In this document: positions 51,966 to 60,494 of the stretch, in pieces
Position numbering within the stretch: the first letter of the stretch is position 1
Layout: every line of letters starts with the position of its first letter
NCBI RefSeq assembly: GCF_004363555.1
Contig: NZ_SNZJ01000014.1
Coordinates: 1 to 64,000, forward strand
DNA from: Halomonas ventosae
GTDB taxonomy: Bacteria > Pseudomonadota > Gammaproteobacteria > Pseudomonadales > Halomonadaceae
Reading direction: 5' to 3'
DNA: 64,000 nucleotides
Notes under the pieces: model-generated
Told to the model about the DNA's origin: nothing
The model's input: only the letters and a program-made list of their open reading frames with translations
The model's database searches: none
Program-made: the position numbers and the translations under genes

Positions 51966-52844
51966 ATGTCAAATAATATGTCGAAACGGCTGCAGACGTA
52001 CGAGCTGACTGTAAGAGACATTCATGAAACTGACATCGACAAGCTGCATGAGCTGTCGGTTGGGGTCGGCTGGTCGCACCGGCCCGAAGACTGGCAGCTA
52101 CTGATGCAGGTCGGGCGTGGCTATATCGGCTGCGATGAAATCGGACGAGTCCTCGGCTCCGCGATGTGGTTTCCGATGGGAGATGATTTCGCCACCATAG
52201 GCATGGTCCTTACCTCGCCACGTCTCCAGGCCTTGGGAGCCGGTCGCTGGCTGATGAAGCACGTCCTGCAGCAGTGCGGCGACCGGGACCTGCGGTTGAA
52301 CGCAACGCGTGAGGCGTACCGCCTCTACATCTCATTGTCATTCGAACCCACCGGAGTCATCTGCCAGCACCAGGGAGAGGCCGTAGACCCCGGGCACGTT
52401 CCGGTTCCGAGTGGTACGCAAGTCCGCGCGGCCGAGGCGACGGACCTCGCGGAGATGATCCGGCTCGACAGGGAGGCCTATGGTGCAGACCGGACGGCGA
52501 TTCTCGAGCGCCTCGTTCGCCTTTCCGAAGGGACGGTTCTGATGCGGGAGGGGAGAGTGGCCGCATTCGCTCTTTGCCGCCCGTTCGGCCGTGGCCGGGT
52601 GGTGGGGCCGATCGTCACCCGGGACGTCGACGAGGCCATGGCACTGACGGCGCCCCACTTGACGCGTCACGCCGGCACGTTCGTGCGGGTCGACACGGAC
52701 CGCAGCAACAGCGCCTTCACGGCTTTCCTGAGCCGTTGCGGCATGCTGCAGCATGACACGGTGACGACGATGTGCCTGGGTATGCCTCGGGGTGGCGATG
52801 GCCAGATGAGGACGTTCGCCCTCTCTGGCCACACACTCGGGTAG
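51966..52844 (+). CDS. two-domain GNAT N-acetyltransferase (copy 3)
   Basis: The 292-aa protein shares the layout of copies 1 and 2: HRPEDWQLLMQVGRGYIGC (compare HRAEDWQLLHYLGSGFVAE in copy 1), the acetyl-CoA loop RLQALGAGRWLMKHVL, then a second half with FGRGRVVGPIVTRDVDEA. The acetyl-CoA loop lacks the usual Q/R-x-x-G-x-G/A first Gly pattern, so activity may be altered. It ends 31 bp before the convergent Lrp gene stop. The 51785-51965 gap shows no other gene. Confidence 0.83.
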   Translation: MSNNMSKRLQTYELTVRDIHETDIDKLHELSVGVGWSHRPEDWQLLMQVGRGYIGCDEIGRVLGSAMWFPMGDDFATIGMVLTSPRLQALGAGRWLMKHVLQQCGDRDLRLNATREAYRLYISLSFEPTGVICQHQGEAVDPGHVPVPSGTQVRAAEATDLAEMIRLDREAYGADRTAILERLVRLSEGTVLMREGRVAAFALCRPFGRGRVVGPIVTRDVDEAMALTAPHLTRHAGTFVRVDTDRSNSAFTAFLSRCGMLQHDTVTTMCLGMPRGGDGQMRTFALSGHTLG

Positions 52845-52875
52845 GCGCGGTGGGGTCGGCCAGCACCGAATCGGG

Positions 52876-53376
52876 TTATTCGGACGTGTGGTCCTGCTCG
52901 CATAGCAAGCGAAGTGGGTATTCGTGTTTCCGAATAGGCGATTTCACGACGATATAACTAAAGTATTTGGCAATGCCGACGTTTTCCTCAAGTAGTCCCT
53001 CAATGATCGTCTGGAAATGACTCAGGTCGCGCACGACCATTTTCACGAGATAGTCGAATCCACCGCTGATCAGGTGACATTCGACAACCTCCTCGATACG
53101 GCGAAGGCTGGTTTCGAAGAGAAGGAAATCTTCCCTTTTGTGCTGGCTAAGCGTAATTTCGAGAAATAGCGTAACGTTATTGCCGAGTTTTCGTAGATCG
53201 ATCAAAGCAGAGTAGCCATTGATAAATCCCTCACGCTGCAAGCGTTTCACGCGCAGGAGACACGGCGAAGGTGAGAGAGCGACTGAGTCGGCGAGCTGCG
53301 CATTCGTCACCCGTCCGTTTCGCTGCAGTTCGACAAGGATGTTCATGTCTATACGGTCAAGGCGTGTTAAGGCCAA
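52876..53376 (-). CDS. Lrp/AsnC-family transcription regulator
   Basis: From TTG 53374-53376 (AGAAGGGA at 7-nt spacing) the gene gives 166 aa, the usual Lrp size. The N-terminal HTH is LDRIDMNILVELQRNGRVTN ... QLADSVALSPSPCLLRVKRL. The RAM ligand domain follows (VECHLISGGFDYLVKMVVRD, HFQTIIEGLL). The open frame runs much further upstream but that part is not Lrp-like. It probably responds to an amino acid or the pathway substrate and controls the convergent GNAT/oxidoreductase genes. The 53377-53641 gap shows no gene. Confidence 0.9.
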   Translation of the reverse strand: MALTRLDRIDMNILVELQRNGRVTNAQLADSVALSPSPCLLRVKRLQREGFINGYSALIDLRKLGNNVTLFLEITLSQHKREDFLLFETSLRRIEEVVECHLISGGFDYLVKMVVRDLSHFQTIIEGLLEENVGIAKYFSYIVVKSPIRKHEYPLRLLCEQDHTSE

Positions 53377-53641
53377 TTTCGGATCCCTTCTGCATGCGCG
53401 CGCAATCCACGGAAGTTTCTCCGCCAGGAAACGAGCGGCTTGTGGTGCGAAACGGGTCTGGACTGGACATAGTTTTGTATGTGGAAGGTAGTATGTAGAC
53501 AATATACCTGTAAAGCCAATCGACCCCGGCTGAGGGGTAAAAGCAGAACCTGCCCCGAGGGAGGTGACATCTGTTGTAGGTACGACCAGGAAGGGAGGCA
53601 GGGCCGAAGACGCGAGCGTGCCTCCGGCCCATGCCTTGACG

Positions 53642-53839
53642 CTATGCAGGTTCGTTGGGGTAGCCGGCTTCCACAAGGACCGCGGACAGGGCGGCGGCAT
53701 CGGTGTTGCTCTCGATCGTTACTTGCTGCTGCGTGAGATCGATTTCCACGTTTGCATCGTCATCGACGGTCTTAATCGCGGTGGTCACGGTCGAGGCGCA
53801 GTGGCCACAGGTCATCTTAGGTACCTTGAGTTTCAGCAT
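53642..53839 (-). CDS. copZ: CopZ-like copper chaperone (HMA domain)
   Basis: The 65-aa protein is a single heavy-metal-associated domain with C11 and C14 in KMTCGHCAST and the beta-alpha-beta pattern of CopZ/Atx1. It carries Cu(I) in the cytosol to CopA. RBS AGAAGGA precedes ATG 53837-53839. A CueR-type promoter lies 38 bp upstream, so it is co-regulated with copA although 22 kb away. Confidence 0.92.
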   Translation of the reverse strand: MLKLKVPKMTCGHCASTVTTAIKTVDDDANVEIDLTQQQVTIESNTDAAALSAVLVEAGYPNEPA

Positions 53840-53876
53840 GATCCTTCTCCTTCAGGGTTGGGAGTTACCAGCGTAA

Positions 53877-53897
53877 AGCTTCCCATAGTTGGAAGGT
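53877..53897 (-). promoter_or_regulatory. CueR-type promoter of copZ
   Basis: On the minus strand ACCTTCC-N7-GGAAGCT (one mismatch to the dyad) lies within TTGACC, a 19-bp spacer and TACGCT. It points to copZ. It is the fourth CueR-type promoter in the window. Confidence 0.85.
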
Positions 53898-53946
53898 CAA
53901 GCGCTGAATCGGAAATGCCAGCCGCCCGGAACGGGAGCGGTTTCTG

Positions 53947-54146
53947 CTATCCGTCGATGATGCAGAAGATGTTGCACACGATTTCGTTGTTGGTCCAGTA
54001 GCATTCGGCGTTGGCAAGCATCCCCGGGGCCTCACCGGCTTGGCGGAGCAGTCGTGATCGGGCAGTGTTGTATGAAGTATCCTGTAGACAATGATCTGTC
54101 GCCCGTCGCGGATGACCGGGACTTCTGGTCCGAAGTTTCCTATCAT
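53947..54146 (-). pseudogene. unrecognised small gene, possibly frameshifted
   Basis: ATG 54144-54146 opens IGNFGPEVPVIRDGRQIIVY and TTLPDHD; after a shift of frame the DNA reads APGMLANAECYWTNNEIVCN and stops at TAG 53947-53949. The second part could also be a separate 24-aa Cys-rich microprotein from ATG 54021. Both segments look coding but no family is recognised. It lies between copZ and the divergent cueR. The rest of 53840-54255 holds only the copZ promoter. Confidence 0.3.
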
Positions 54147-54255
54147 TGTAGAGTTAAACGCCTCATCTTCTAGGGGCGCGAGGCAGGCAGCCCAAAGCTC
54201 AGTAGATCAGTGGGTGTGCTTATGCGTGAAGATGGCCTGTAAATGGAGGTATCTT

Positions 54256-54675
54256 ATGAACATCGGAGAGGCTGCAAGAGCGTCTGGCATCTCGGGCAAG
54301 ATGATTCGCTATTACGAAAGCATAGGGCTCATCGCGCCAGTTGGCCGGACAGATGCAGGGTACAGGGTGTTCAGCGATAAGGATATTCATACCCTGCGCT
54401 TCATTTTTCGGGCGAGAAGCCTGGGGTTTTCGGTGGAGCAGATGAGCAATCTGCTTGCCCTATGGCATGACCGACACCGAGCGAGTTCGGACGTAAAGGC
54501 CTTCGCCCTAACCCACATCGAAGAGCTGAACAGCAAGATCAATAAGCTGCAGGCCATGCGTGAGACCCTGGAGCATCTGGTGAAGCACTGCCATGGGGAC
54601 GAACGCCCTGATTGTCCGATCCTGGGGGATCTGGCCGCAGAGAGCGTCGAGCTGGACGACAAGCTTGCCTTATAA
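54256..54675 (+). CDS. cueR: CueR, Cu(I)-responsive MerR-family activator
   Basis: The 139-aa protein has the MerR HTH (MNIGEAARASGISGKMIRYY) and the Cu(I)-binding loop HCHGDERPDCPIL with C112 and C120, the same positions as in E. coli CueR. CueR bound to Cu(I) untwists the 19-bp spacer of promoters like those at 31.5, 33.3 and 53.9 kb. RBS GGAGG precedes ATG 54256. The length and ligands are intact. Confidence 0.95.
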   Translation: MNIGEAARASGISGKMIRYYESIGLIAPVGRTDAGYRVFSDKDIHTLRFIFRARSLGFSVEQMSNLLALWHDRHRASSDVKAFALTHIEELNSKINKLQAMRETLEHLVKHCHGDERPDCPILGDLAAESVELDDKLAL

Positions 54676-54930
54676 GGGCAGTCGCCTGGAGGGATTGTCC
54701 TGGCTATGGTTGGTTGAGTGAGGGCTTTCGCTCTTGCGTTGTTCAGCGGGTGTTCGCTTCGGATTCTCTACCATTACCACCACCCGTTTCTGGGCCGAAT
54801 GGCCTTCGCGGGGTGTGCTCGGATCGAGGAAGTCGGCCAGCACGCATCATATTGCACCAAGCATGAAAAAGGCGGCTGAAAATCGGTTATAATTCAATTC
54901 CTTACACAAGAACCAACCGGCACAGGTGCC

Positions 54931-55103
54931 ATGGCGATATCTACCACGGCTACCACTTCCTTTCCACGCCTTAAATGTTGCGAGGTCCCACCAGTTTCGA
55001 CGGGGATGAGCTCACGTCAGATGGCGGTGCCCTGCTGCTCGGCCAACTAGATCTCGAGATCGGCCTGACTAACACCATCGCGCGCCGTTTGGCTGATGAA
55101 TAG
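54931..55103 (+). pseudogene. IS1380-family transposase, N-terminal remnant
   Basis: ATG 54931 opens AISTTATTSFPRLKC; after a frameshift 54993-55103 reads SFDGDELTSDGGALLLGQLD and then IARRLADE before a stop. This is the N-terminus of IS1380 transposases. The remainder of the element is missing. The gap 54676-55361 otherwise holds only an 8-bp hairpin (55232-55252) and an 8-bp inverted repeat (55111-55118 with 55143-55150); no other gene is visible. Confidence 0.6.
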
Positions 55104-55361
55104 AACGGTGCTGTCCCCGGCATAGGGTAAATAACGGGGGGAGGGGACAGTGCATCTTGGCGCAGGGAGATCGATAAGAAAGTGATCAATCTGGCGGGGG
55201 ACGGTATTGGTCCCAATACTCAAGTGCCAGGGAGCGCCGACTGGCGGCGCTCACGAAATACCCGGTCTAGCGATTGGGAGGTAGTCCAGTCTATCGATCG
55301 TTTCTTGTCGGTGCCGGTGACTGCCTCGTCTACTACCCGCACGTGGTAAAACCATGGCGGA

Positions 55362-56132
55362 TCAAAACATCAGCCGGACACCTGCAACAAAGCCGCTATC
55401 TTCAGTGGGGTCGCCGTGGTGGCGGGCCAGGTCGGCGGTATCCCCGTACTGCTTTTCCCAGTACCCACCCACGTAGGGGGCGAAACGGCGCGTCACCTCA
55501 TAACCCAGGCGCATGCCGACCCGCACGGAATTGAGCCCCTCCCCGACCCCGAATTCCTCGACCTCACTGCCGGCCACGGCAATCTCGGTACGCGGCTGAA
55601 GGTAGAATCGCTGGGTGAGTCGCAGGTCGTACTCCCCTTCGAGACTCGCCGAGACGTCACCCTCGTCGCTGACCCGAAGTGCCACGTCAGTCTCGATGCC
55701 GTAGGGCACCACCCCCTGCAGGCCGACCACCCCGTAAGAGCGCTCGGCATGGTCGTCCGAGAACACACCACCTTGGTAGCCGATGCCGCCCTGGAGTTCC
55801 CAGAAGTCGGCGATCAACCGGCTATAGAGAAGCTCCAGCGATTCGAACTCGGCATCTTCGCCATCGCCCTGGACGTTCTCGCCCTCGGACTTGAGGTAGA
55901 CCCGATTGACGTCACCGCCGTACCAGGCCTGGAAGTCCCAGACCAGTTCCTCGTGCCCCTTGTCGGGCACGGCGTACTCGAGCCGGTCGAACAGTGCCAT
56001 GGCCATGTTGTGCTCGGCCATGGGGGACGGCCAGTCAGCGGGCGCATCGTAACCCTCCTCCGCGTAGGCAGTGGAGAGCGTCAGCATGGCCAGGACGGTG
56101 CCGGCCCCCGTCCGTACGTTCCTGGTATTCAT
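55362..56132 (-). CDS. copB: copper resistance outer-membrane protein CopB (PcoB family)
   Basis: The 256-aa protein has a signal peptide (about 1-24, TVLAMLTLSTAYAEE) and the PcoB/CopB beta-barrel pattern: LVWDFQAWYGGDVNRVYLKSE, LYSRLIADFWELQGGIGYQG and a C-terminal FVAGVRLMF ending in Phe, typical of outer-membrane proteins. The long His/Met-rich N-terminal segment of some CopB proteins is absent. It follows copA (multicopper oxidase) by 9 bp and is the last gene of the cop operon. Confidence 0.92.
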   Translation of the reverse strand: MNTRNVRTGAGTVLAMLTLSTAYAEEGYDAPADWPSPMAEHNMAMALFDRLEYAVPDKGHEELVWDFQAWYGGDVNRVYLKSEGENVQGDGEDAEFESLELLYSRLIADFWELQGGIGYQGGVFSDDHAERSYGVVGLQGVVPYGIETDVALRVSDEGDVSASLEGEYDLRLTQRFYLQPRTEIAVAGSEVEEFGVGEGLNSVRVGMRLGYEVTRRFAPYVGGYWEKQYGDTADLARHHGDPTEDSGFVAGVRLMF

Positions 56133-56141
56133 ACCTTCTCC

Positions 56142-57923
56142 TTATGAAACCTTGACGACCCGGAACATGCCGGCATCCATGTGGTACAGCAGATGGCAGT
56201 GGAAGGCCCAGCTGCCCTCGGCATCGGCGGTGATCAGCGCCGAGACACGCTCTCCGGGCTTGACGTTCAGGGTGTGCTTGCGAGGAATGAGCTCGCCCTG
56301 GCCGTTCTCGAGCTCCATCCACATGCCATGCAGGTGGATGGGGTGCTCCATCATGGTGTCGTTGACCAGGATCAGGCGCAGGCGCTCGTCCTTGTTGAAG
56401 TGAATGGGCCCCGACACCTCGCTGAACTTCTTGCCGTCGAAGGACCACATGTAGCGTTCCATGTTGCCGGTGAGGTGCAGTTCCAGTTCCCGCTCCGGTT
56501 CACGGCGGTCCGGCCAGGGAGTGAAGGCCTTGAGGTCCCGGTAGACCAGCATGCGTCGCGCCTCCGGGTCGATGCCGATGCCGGCCTGGTCGTAGCGGGA
56601 GCCCGGCTGGGCCGCCCCCGCCGCCAGCATGCCGTTGGCATTCATCCTGCTGCGCTCATCCGACATGCCCTGCATGTTGGAATGGTCCATGCCCTCCATG
56701 GTGGAGTGGTCCATGCCCTCCATGTCGCCGTCAGCGACCCCCTCCATCTCTGCGTGGTCCATGCCTTCCATGTCATGGGCGCCCATGGCCTCCATGCCGC
56801 GGTCGGCGATCTTGCGACGCTCGGGAATCTCGGCCGCCATGCCCTCGCGCGGCGCCAGGGTGGCGCGGGCGTAACCGCTGCGATCCATTGCCTCGGCGAA
56901 GATCGTATAGGCCGTGTCGTCCTCGGGGGCGACCAGCACGTCGTAGGTCTCGGCCACCCCTATGCGGAACTCGTCGACCGGTACCGGCTGCACCGGCTGA
57001 CCGTCGGCTGCCACCACGGTCATCTTCAACCCGGGAATACGCACGTCGAAGTAGGACATGGCCGAGCCGTTGATCACCCGTAGGCGAACCCGCTCACCGG
57101 CCCTGAAGAGCGCCGTCCAGTTTTCCTCCGGCGAGTGACCATTGAGCAGGTAGGTGTAGGTACTGCCCGTGACGTCGGCGATGTCGCGCGAGCTCATGCG
57201 CATCTTCGCCCACATGCCGCGCATCTCGGCGGTCGCCGCAAGGCCCTTCTCACGCACGTCGGCGAAGAAGTCGGCGATGGTGCGCTCCTGGAAGTTGTAG
57301 TAGCCCTCGGCGGTCTTCAGGTTGCGGAAGACCGACATGGGGTCCTCGAAGGTCCAGTCGGTGAGCAGCAGCACATGCTCACGGTCGTAGCGGAAGGGCT
57401 CGCGCTCGGCGGCATCGATGACCAGCGGACCGGCATGGCCGAGCTGCTCCTGCAGGCCGGAGTGGCTGTGATACCAGTAGGTACCGTTCTGGCGAACGGG
57501 GAAACGGTAGGTGAAGGTCTCGCCCGGCGCGATGCCGGGAAAGCTTACCCCCGGTACGCCATCCATCCCGGGCGGCAGGATCAGGCCATGCCAGTGGATG
57601 GACGTGGGCTCGTCGAGCAGGTTGGTGACCCGCAGTACGGCGTCCTGGCCTTCCTTGAGCCGGATCATCGGCCCGGGGCTCTCGCCGTTGATACTGAACG
57701 GCCGTGCCTTCTTGCCGTCGATCAGGATCGACTCCCGGCGGATGGCCAGCGACACCTCGGGGCCTTCTTCCACCCCTTTGGCGTACACACTGGTCTGCCC
57801 CCAGGGATCGGCCCAGCTGGGGCGCAGGCCCAGGGCCGCCGCCGACCCAAGACCAAGCGCCGCCCCGCCTTTCAGGATCTGACGGCGTGACAGCGGGTGG
57901 GTGATGACGCGCGAGCTTGCCAT
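56142..57923 (-). CDS. periplasmic multicopper oxidase CopA (PcoA family)
   Basis: The 593-aa protein has a Tat signal (LSRRQILKGGAALGLGSAAA), cupredoxin domains with HWHGL, YHSHSG and the C-terminal trinuclear/type 1 copper motif HCHLLYHMDAGM. A Met/His-rich insert (MEGMDHSTMEGMDHS repeats) lies at about residues 375-425. PcoA-type oxidases bind and oxidise Cu(I) in the periplasm. It is distinct from the P-type ATPase copA at 28.9 kb, although the families share the name CopA. ATG 57923 has GGAG upstream. Confidence 0.94.
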   Translation of the reverse strand: MASSRVITHPLSRRQILKGGAALGLGSAAALGLRPSWADPWGQTSVYAKGVEEGPEVSLAIRRESILIDGKKARPFSINGESPGPMIRLKEGQDAVLRVTNLLDEPTSIHWHGLILPPGMDGVPGVSFPGIAPGETFTYRFPVRQNGTYWYHSHSGLQEQLGHAGPLVIDAAEREPFRYDREHVLLLTDWTFEDPMSVFRNLKTAEGYYNFQERTIADFFADVREKGLAATAEMRGMWAKMRMSSRDIADVTGSTYTYLLNGHSPEENWTALFRAGERVRLRVINGSAMSYFDVRIPGLKMTVVAADGQPVQPVPVDEFRIGVAETYDVLVAPEDDTAYTIFAEAMDRSGYARATLAPREGMAAEIPERRKIADRGMEAMGAHDMEGMDHAEMEGVADGDMEGMDHSTMEGMDHSNMQGMSDERSRMNANGMLAAGAAQPGSRYDQAGIGIDPEARRMLVYRDLKAFTPWPDRREPERELELHLTGNMERYMWSFDGKKFSEVSGPIHFNKDERLRLILVNDTMMEHPIHLHGMWMELENGQGELIPRKHTLNVKPGERVSALITADAEGSWAFHCHLLYHMDAGMFRVVKVS

Positions 57924-57955
57924 GTGTGACTCCCGTCAATGTCTGGTCGCAGCAT

Positions 57956-57982
57956 CTTGACGGGTCAAGCTGAATCACAGCT
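57956..57982. promoter_or_regulatory. inverted repeats upstream of the multicopper oxidase gene
   Basis: CTTGAC-GG-GTCAAG (57956-57969) is followed by AGCTG-N5-CAGCT (57968-57982). Both lie in the 71-bp gap between copS and the multicopper oxidase gene. They may form a CopR-type operator or an intra-operon hairpin. No established CopR box sequence is matched. Confidence 0.35.
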
Positions 57983-57994
57983 GAACGTGTAGGC

Positions 57995-59329
57995 TCACGG
58001 CAGGCACTCGCCCACAGGCACCGTGATCTCCACGCGCAATCCCCCGAGGGAGCTCGGCGCGAACCGAACCCGCCCCGAGTAGCGTGTCAGCAACTGATTC
58101 AGGATCGAGAGGCCAAGGCCGTAGCCGGGCTGGCTCTCGTCCAGGCGCCTGCCTCGCTGGCCGAGGCTGGGCAGCTCCGCTTCGGCCACCCCCGGCCCAT
58201 CGTCCTCGACGAGGATGGTGAGACAACCCTCCAGGCGCAGCTGGCAGTGAACCTCGTGGCAGGCCCATTTACCGGCGTTGTCCAGCACGATACCCAGCAT
58301 CTCGGAGAGGTCCTGCGACTCGACCGGGATACGCTGGTCTAGCCGATCCGGCAGGTTCAGGTGAAATCGCTTGTCGGGGTAGAGGACACGGAACATCTCC
58401 ACCAGCCGAGCGCCGTCACGGCACAACTCGGACATGCGCCCGGCGTGAGGGCCGGCGATCCGTGAGCGTCGCAGCTCGGCATCCAGCTGGGCATGCACCG
58501 CTTCCAGGCGCTCCACCAGCCGCCGGCGGCGCGCCTCATCGATGGGGCGGGTGCCGCGCAGCACCTGGGTCACCGCCGCCAGCGGCGTCTTGAGGGCGTG
58601 GGAGAGGTTGGCGACCGAGTCGCGAGAGCGCTGCAGGCGACTGTCGATCTCGTCCATGAAGCGGTTGAGCTGCACGACCAGGCCGTCCAGTTCGGACGGC
58701 ACGTCCAGGGAGAGGCGATCGCGCTCACCGCTGCGCAGCTCGCCCAGCTGGTCGCGAAGCCGTGACAGGGGGATCAGCCCACGATTGACCGCCAGCAGGT
58801 TGAGTCCCACGAGCATCACCAGCAGTGACGCCGCAATCCCGCCGACCCACCAGTGCAGCCGGTGGAGCCCCGCCTCCACCTGCGAGAAGTCCTCGCCGAT
58901 CAGCAATACGCCATCCTCGCCGTTGAGGGCGAAGGGCTGCCGGTAGACCAGCAGATGCTGCTGCCCTTCCCTCACCTCGACGAGCGTTTCGCTGGACGCA
59001 TCGAGCAGGGGCTGCAGCGCCTCCTGCCACCGCGTATCCGAGGCCGAGATATCATCGCCGAGGCGCAACACGTAGAGGTGGTGAAAGACCTGAAATCCTC
59101 GGCTGGCCGAATCCAGCACGGCGGCAGTGGAGAGGTAGTCGCGCCTCAGCTGCTCGATGGCGTGGCCGGCTTCCCGCTCGAGTCGCGCCCCGAGGAAGTC
59201 GCGCGCCAGATCCTTCAGCAGGATACCGTGCAGCAGCCATGTCATCCCGGCCACCACCAGGGCAATGCCAGACAGCCACGCCAGCAGCCGGACACGCAGG
59301 CTGCGCCGGTCAAGGCGTGACGAAGACAT
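57995..59329 (-). CDS. copS: sensor histidine kinase of the cop operon
   Basis: From ATG 59327-59329 the gene gives 444 aa: a first membrane span (LLAWLSGIALVVAGMTWLL), a periplasmic sensor region, a second span (WVGGIAASLLVMLVGLNLLAV), HAMP, the phospho-His in NLSHALKTPLAAV (about residue 241) and a C-terminal ATPase with LGIVLDNAGKWA and VEDDGPGV. It senses periplasmic copper by position in the operon. It overlaps the response regulator by 20 bp. The open frame reaches 59587, but that part overlaps copR and is not kinase-like. Confidence 0.88.
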   Translation of the reverse strand: MSSSRLDRRSLRVRLLAWLSGIALVVAGMTWLLHGILLKDLARDFLGARLEREAGHAIEQLRRDYLSTAAVLDSASRGFQVFHHLYVLRLGDDISASDTRWQEALQPLLDASSETLVEVREGQQHLLVYRQPFALNGEDGVLLIGEDFSQVEAGLHRLHWWVGGIAASLLVMLVGLNLLAVNRGLIPLSRLRDQLGELRSGERDRLSLDVPSELDGLVVQLNRFMDEIDSRLQRSRDSVANLSHALKTPLAAVTQVLRGTRPIDEARRRRLVERLEAVHAQLDAELRRSRIAGPHAGRMSELCRDGARLVEMFRVLYPDKRFHLNLPDRLDQRIPVESQDLSEMLGIVLDNAGKWACHEVHCQLRLEGCLTILVEDDGPGVAEAELPSLGQRGRRLDESQPGYGLGLSILNQLLTRYSGRVRFAPSSLGGLRVEITVPVGECLP

Positions 59330-59975
59330 AACCCTGGCCGCGCCGGGTCTTGATGATCGACTTGCCCAGATAGCGCCGCAGCCGCGCGATGTACACCTCG
59401 ATAAGGTTGGGTGCCGCGGCGTCCTGATCCAGGGCGTAGAGCTGGTTGAGCAGGTGGTCCTTGGAGAGAACGCGCCCCGGGTGATGCATGAAGTAGCGCA
59501 GCAGGAGAAATTCGGTGCCGGTGAGGGGGTGCCAGGTGCCGCCACCGACGCGGACACGCTGGTTCGCCTCATCCAGCGAGACGCCATTGAGCGTCATCTC
59601 CCGGGAGAGGCGTCCGGACTTTCGACGCAGCAGCGCCCGCACCCTGGCGATGAGTTCGGCTTCATGGAAGGGCTTCGTCAGGTAATCATCGGCACCGCCT
59701 TCGAGTCCGACCACCTTGTCTTCCCAGGTATCGCGCGCGGTGAGAATCAGCACCGAAAGATCATGGCCATGCTTGCGCCACAGCTTGAGCAGGTCTAGCC
59801 CGGAGCCGTCTGGAAGGCCGAGGTCGAGGATCGCGAGCTCATAGTGCTCGGTTGCCATGAGCGACCTGGCCACTCTCAGCGAAGTGGCCAGATCGACACG
59901 GTAACCGTTATCCACCAGACACTCGACCAGGCTCTCCGCGAGCAGGTCGTCATCCTCGAGCAGCAACAGTTTCAT
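59310..59975 (-). CDS. copR: OmpR-family response regulator of the cop operon
   Basis: The 221-aa protein has a receiver domain (MKLLLLEDDDLLAESL, phospho-Asp D51 in AILDLGLPDG, LTAR, then YLTKPF) and a winged-helix DNA-binding domain (EFLLLRYFMHHPGRVLSK ... RRGQGYVFVTP). It works with the overlapping histidine kinase and should activate the cop genes under copper stress. It starts 9 bp after copI. Confidence 0.9.
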   Translation of the reverse strand: MKLLLLEDDDLLAESLVECLVDNGYRVDLATSLRVARSLMATEHYELAILDLGLPDGSGLDLLKLWRKHGHDLSVLILTARDTWEDKVVGLEGGADDYLTKPFHEAELIARVRALLRRKSGRLSREMTLNGVSLDEANQRVRVGGGTWHPLTGTEFLLLRYFMHHPGRVLSKDHLLNQLYALDQDAAAPNLIEVYIARLRRYLGKSIIKTRRGQGYVFVTP

Positions 59976-59984
59976 GCGTCCGGA

Positions 59985-60494
59985 TCACCCCTGGAAGTCA
60001 ATGTCACCGTACATGCCGGCCTCATAGTGTCCCGGGATGTTGCACGCGTACTCCAAGTCACCGGCGTTCTCGGGAGCGGTCCACACGAGTTCTGCCGTCT
60101 CCCCTGGTGCGATGGTGACCGCCGGCATGCTGCTCCCGAGCCCACCCTCCGCCATATCATGTCCGTCGTGACCGCCATGGCCTCCGTGAACCCCAGACTC
60201 GCCGTGGCTGCCTGCCATTTCCAGCATCATCTTGCGATGCTCTTCCTGGGCGGAGGTATCTCCGATTACGAACTCGTGCTCGAGGTTGCCGGTGTTGGCA
60301 ATCTCGAATCGGATGGTCTCACCGGAGACGATGTCGAGCCCTTCAGGGTCGAACCACATGTCACCCGCCTCAAAGCGAATGGTGCGATCGATGTCGGCCT
60401 CGCTCTCGGAACCGTGAGAACCTCCGTGCTTGCCGGCGGCGAATGTCGGTGTCGCGATCAGGCCCAGTGTTATGATTAGCAGTGTCTTGCGCAT
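59985..60494 (-). CDS. copI: periplasmic cupredoxin CopI-like copper protein
   Basis: The 169-aa protein has a signal peptide (MRKTLLIITLGLIATPTFA) and a plastocyanin/azurin-like domain with copper ligands His in NLEHEFVIG and Cys, His, Met in YACNIPGHYEAGM. An inserted GHGGHDGHD segment and an N-terminal GKHGGSHG add His. CopI proteins protect periplasmic and respiratory enzymes from copper. It is the first gene of the copI-copR-copS-copA-copB unit. The 241-bp region upstream (60495-60735) shows no gene. Confidence 0.88.
   Translation of the reverse strand: MRKTLLIITLGLIATPTFAAGKHGGSHGSESEADIDRTIRFEAGDMWFDPEGLDIVSGETIRFEIANTGNLEHEFVIGDTSAQEEHRKMMLEMAGSHGESGVHGGHGGHDGHDMAEGGLGSSMPAVTIAPGETAELVWTAPENAGDLEYACNIPGHYEAGMYGDIDFQG

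Noticed and set aside
55104..55361. Inverted repeats downstream of copB as terminator
   Set aside because: Stems are 8 bp with long or no-U-tail structure; none has the T-run expected for an intrinsic terminator on the minus strand.
57995..59587. 530-codon reading of the histidine kinase from 59587
   Set aside because: The first 86 codons lie in antiphase over copR and have no kinase-like content; ATG 59329 gives a normal N-terminal membrane span.
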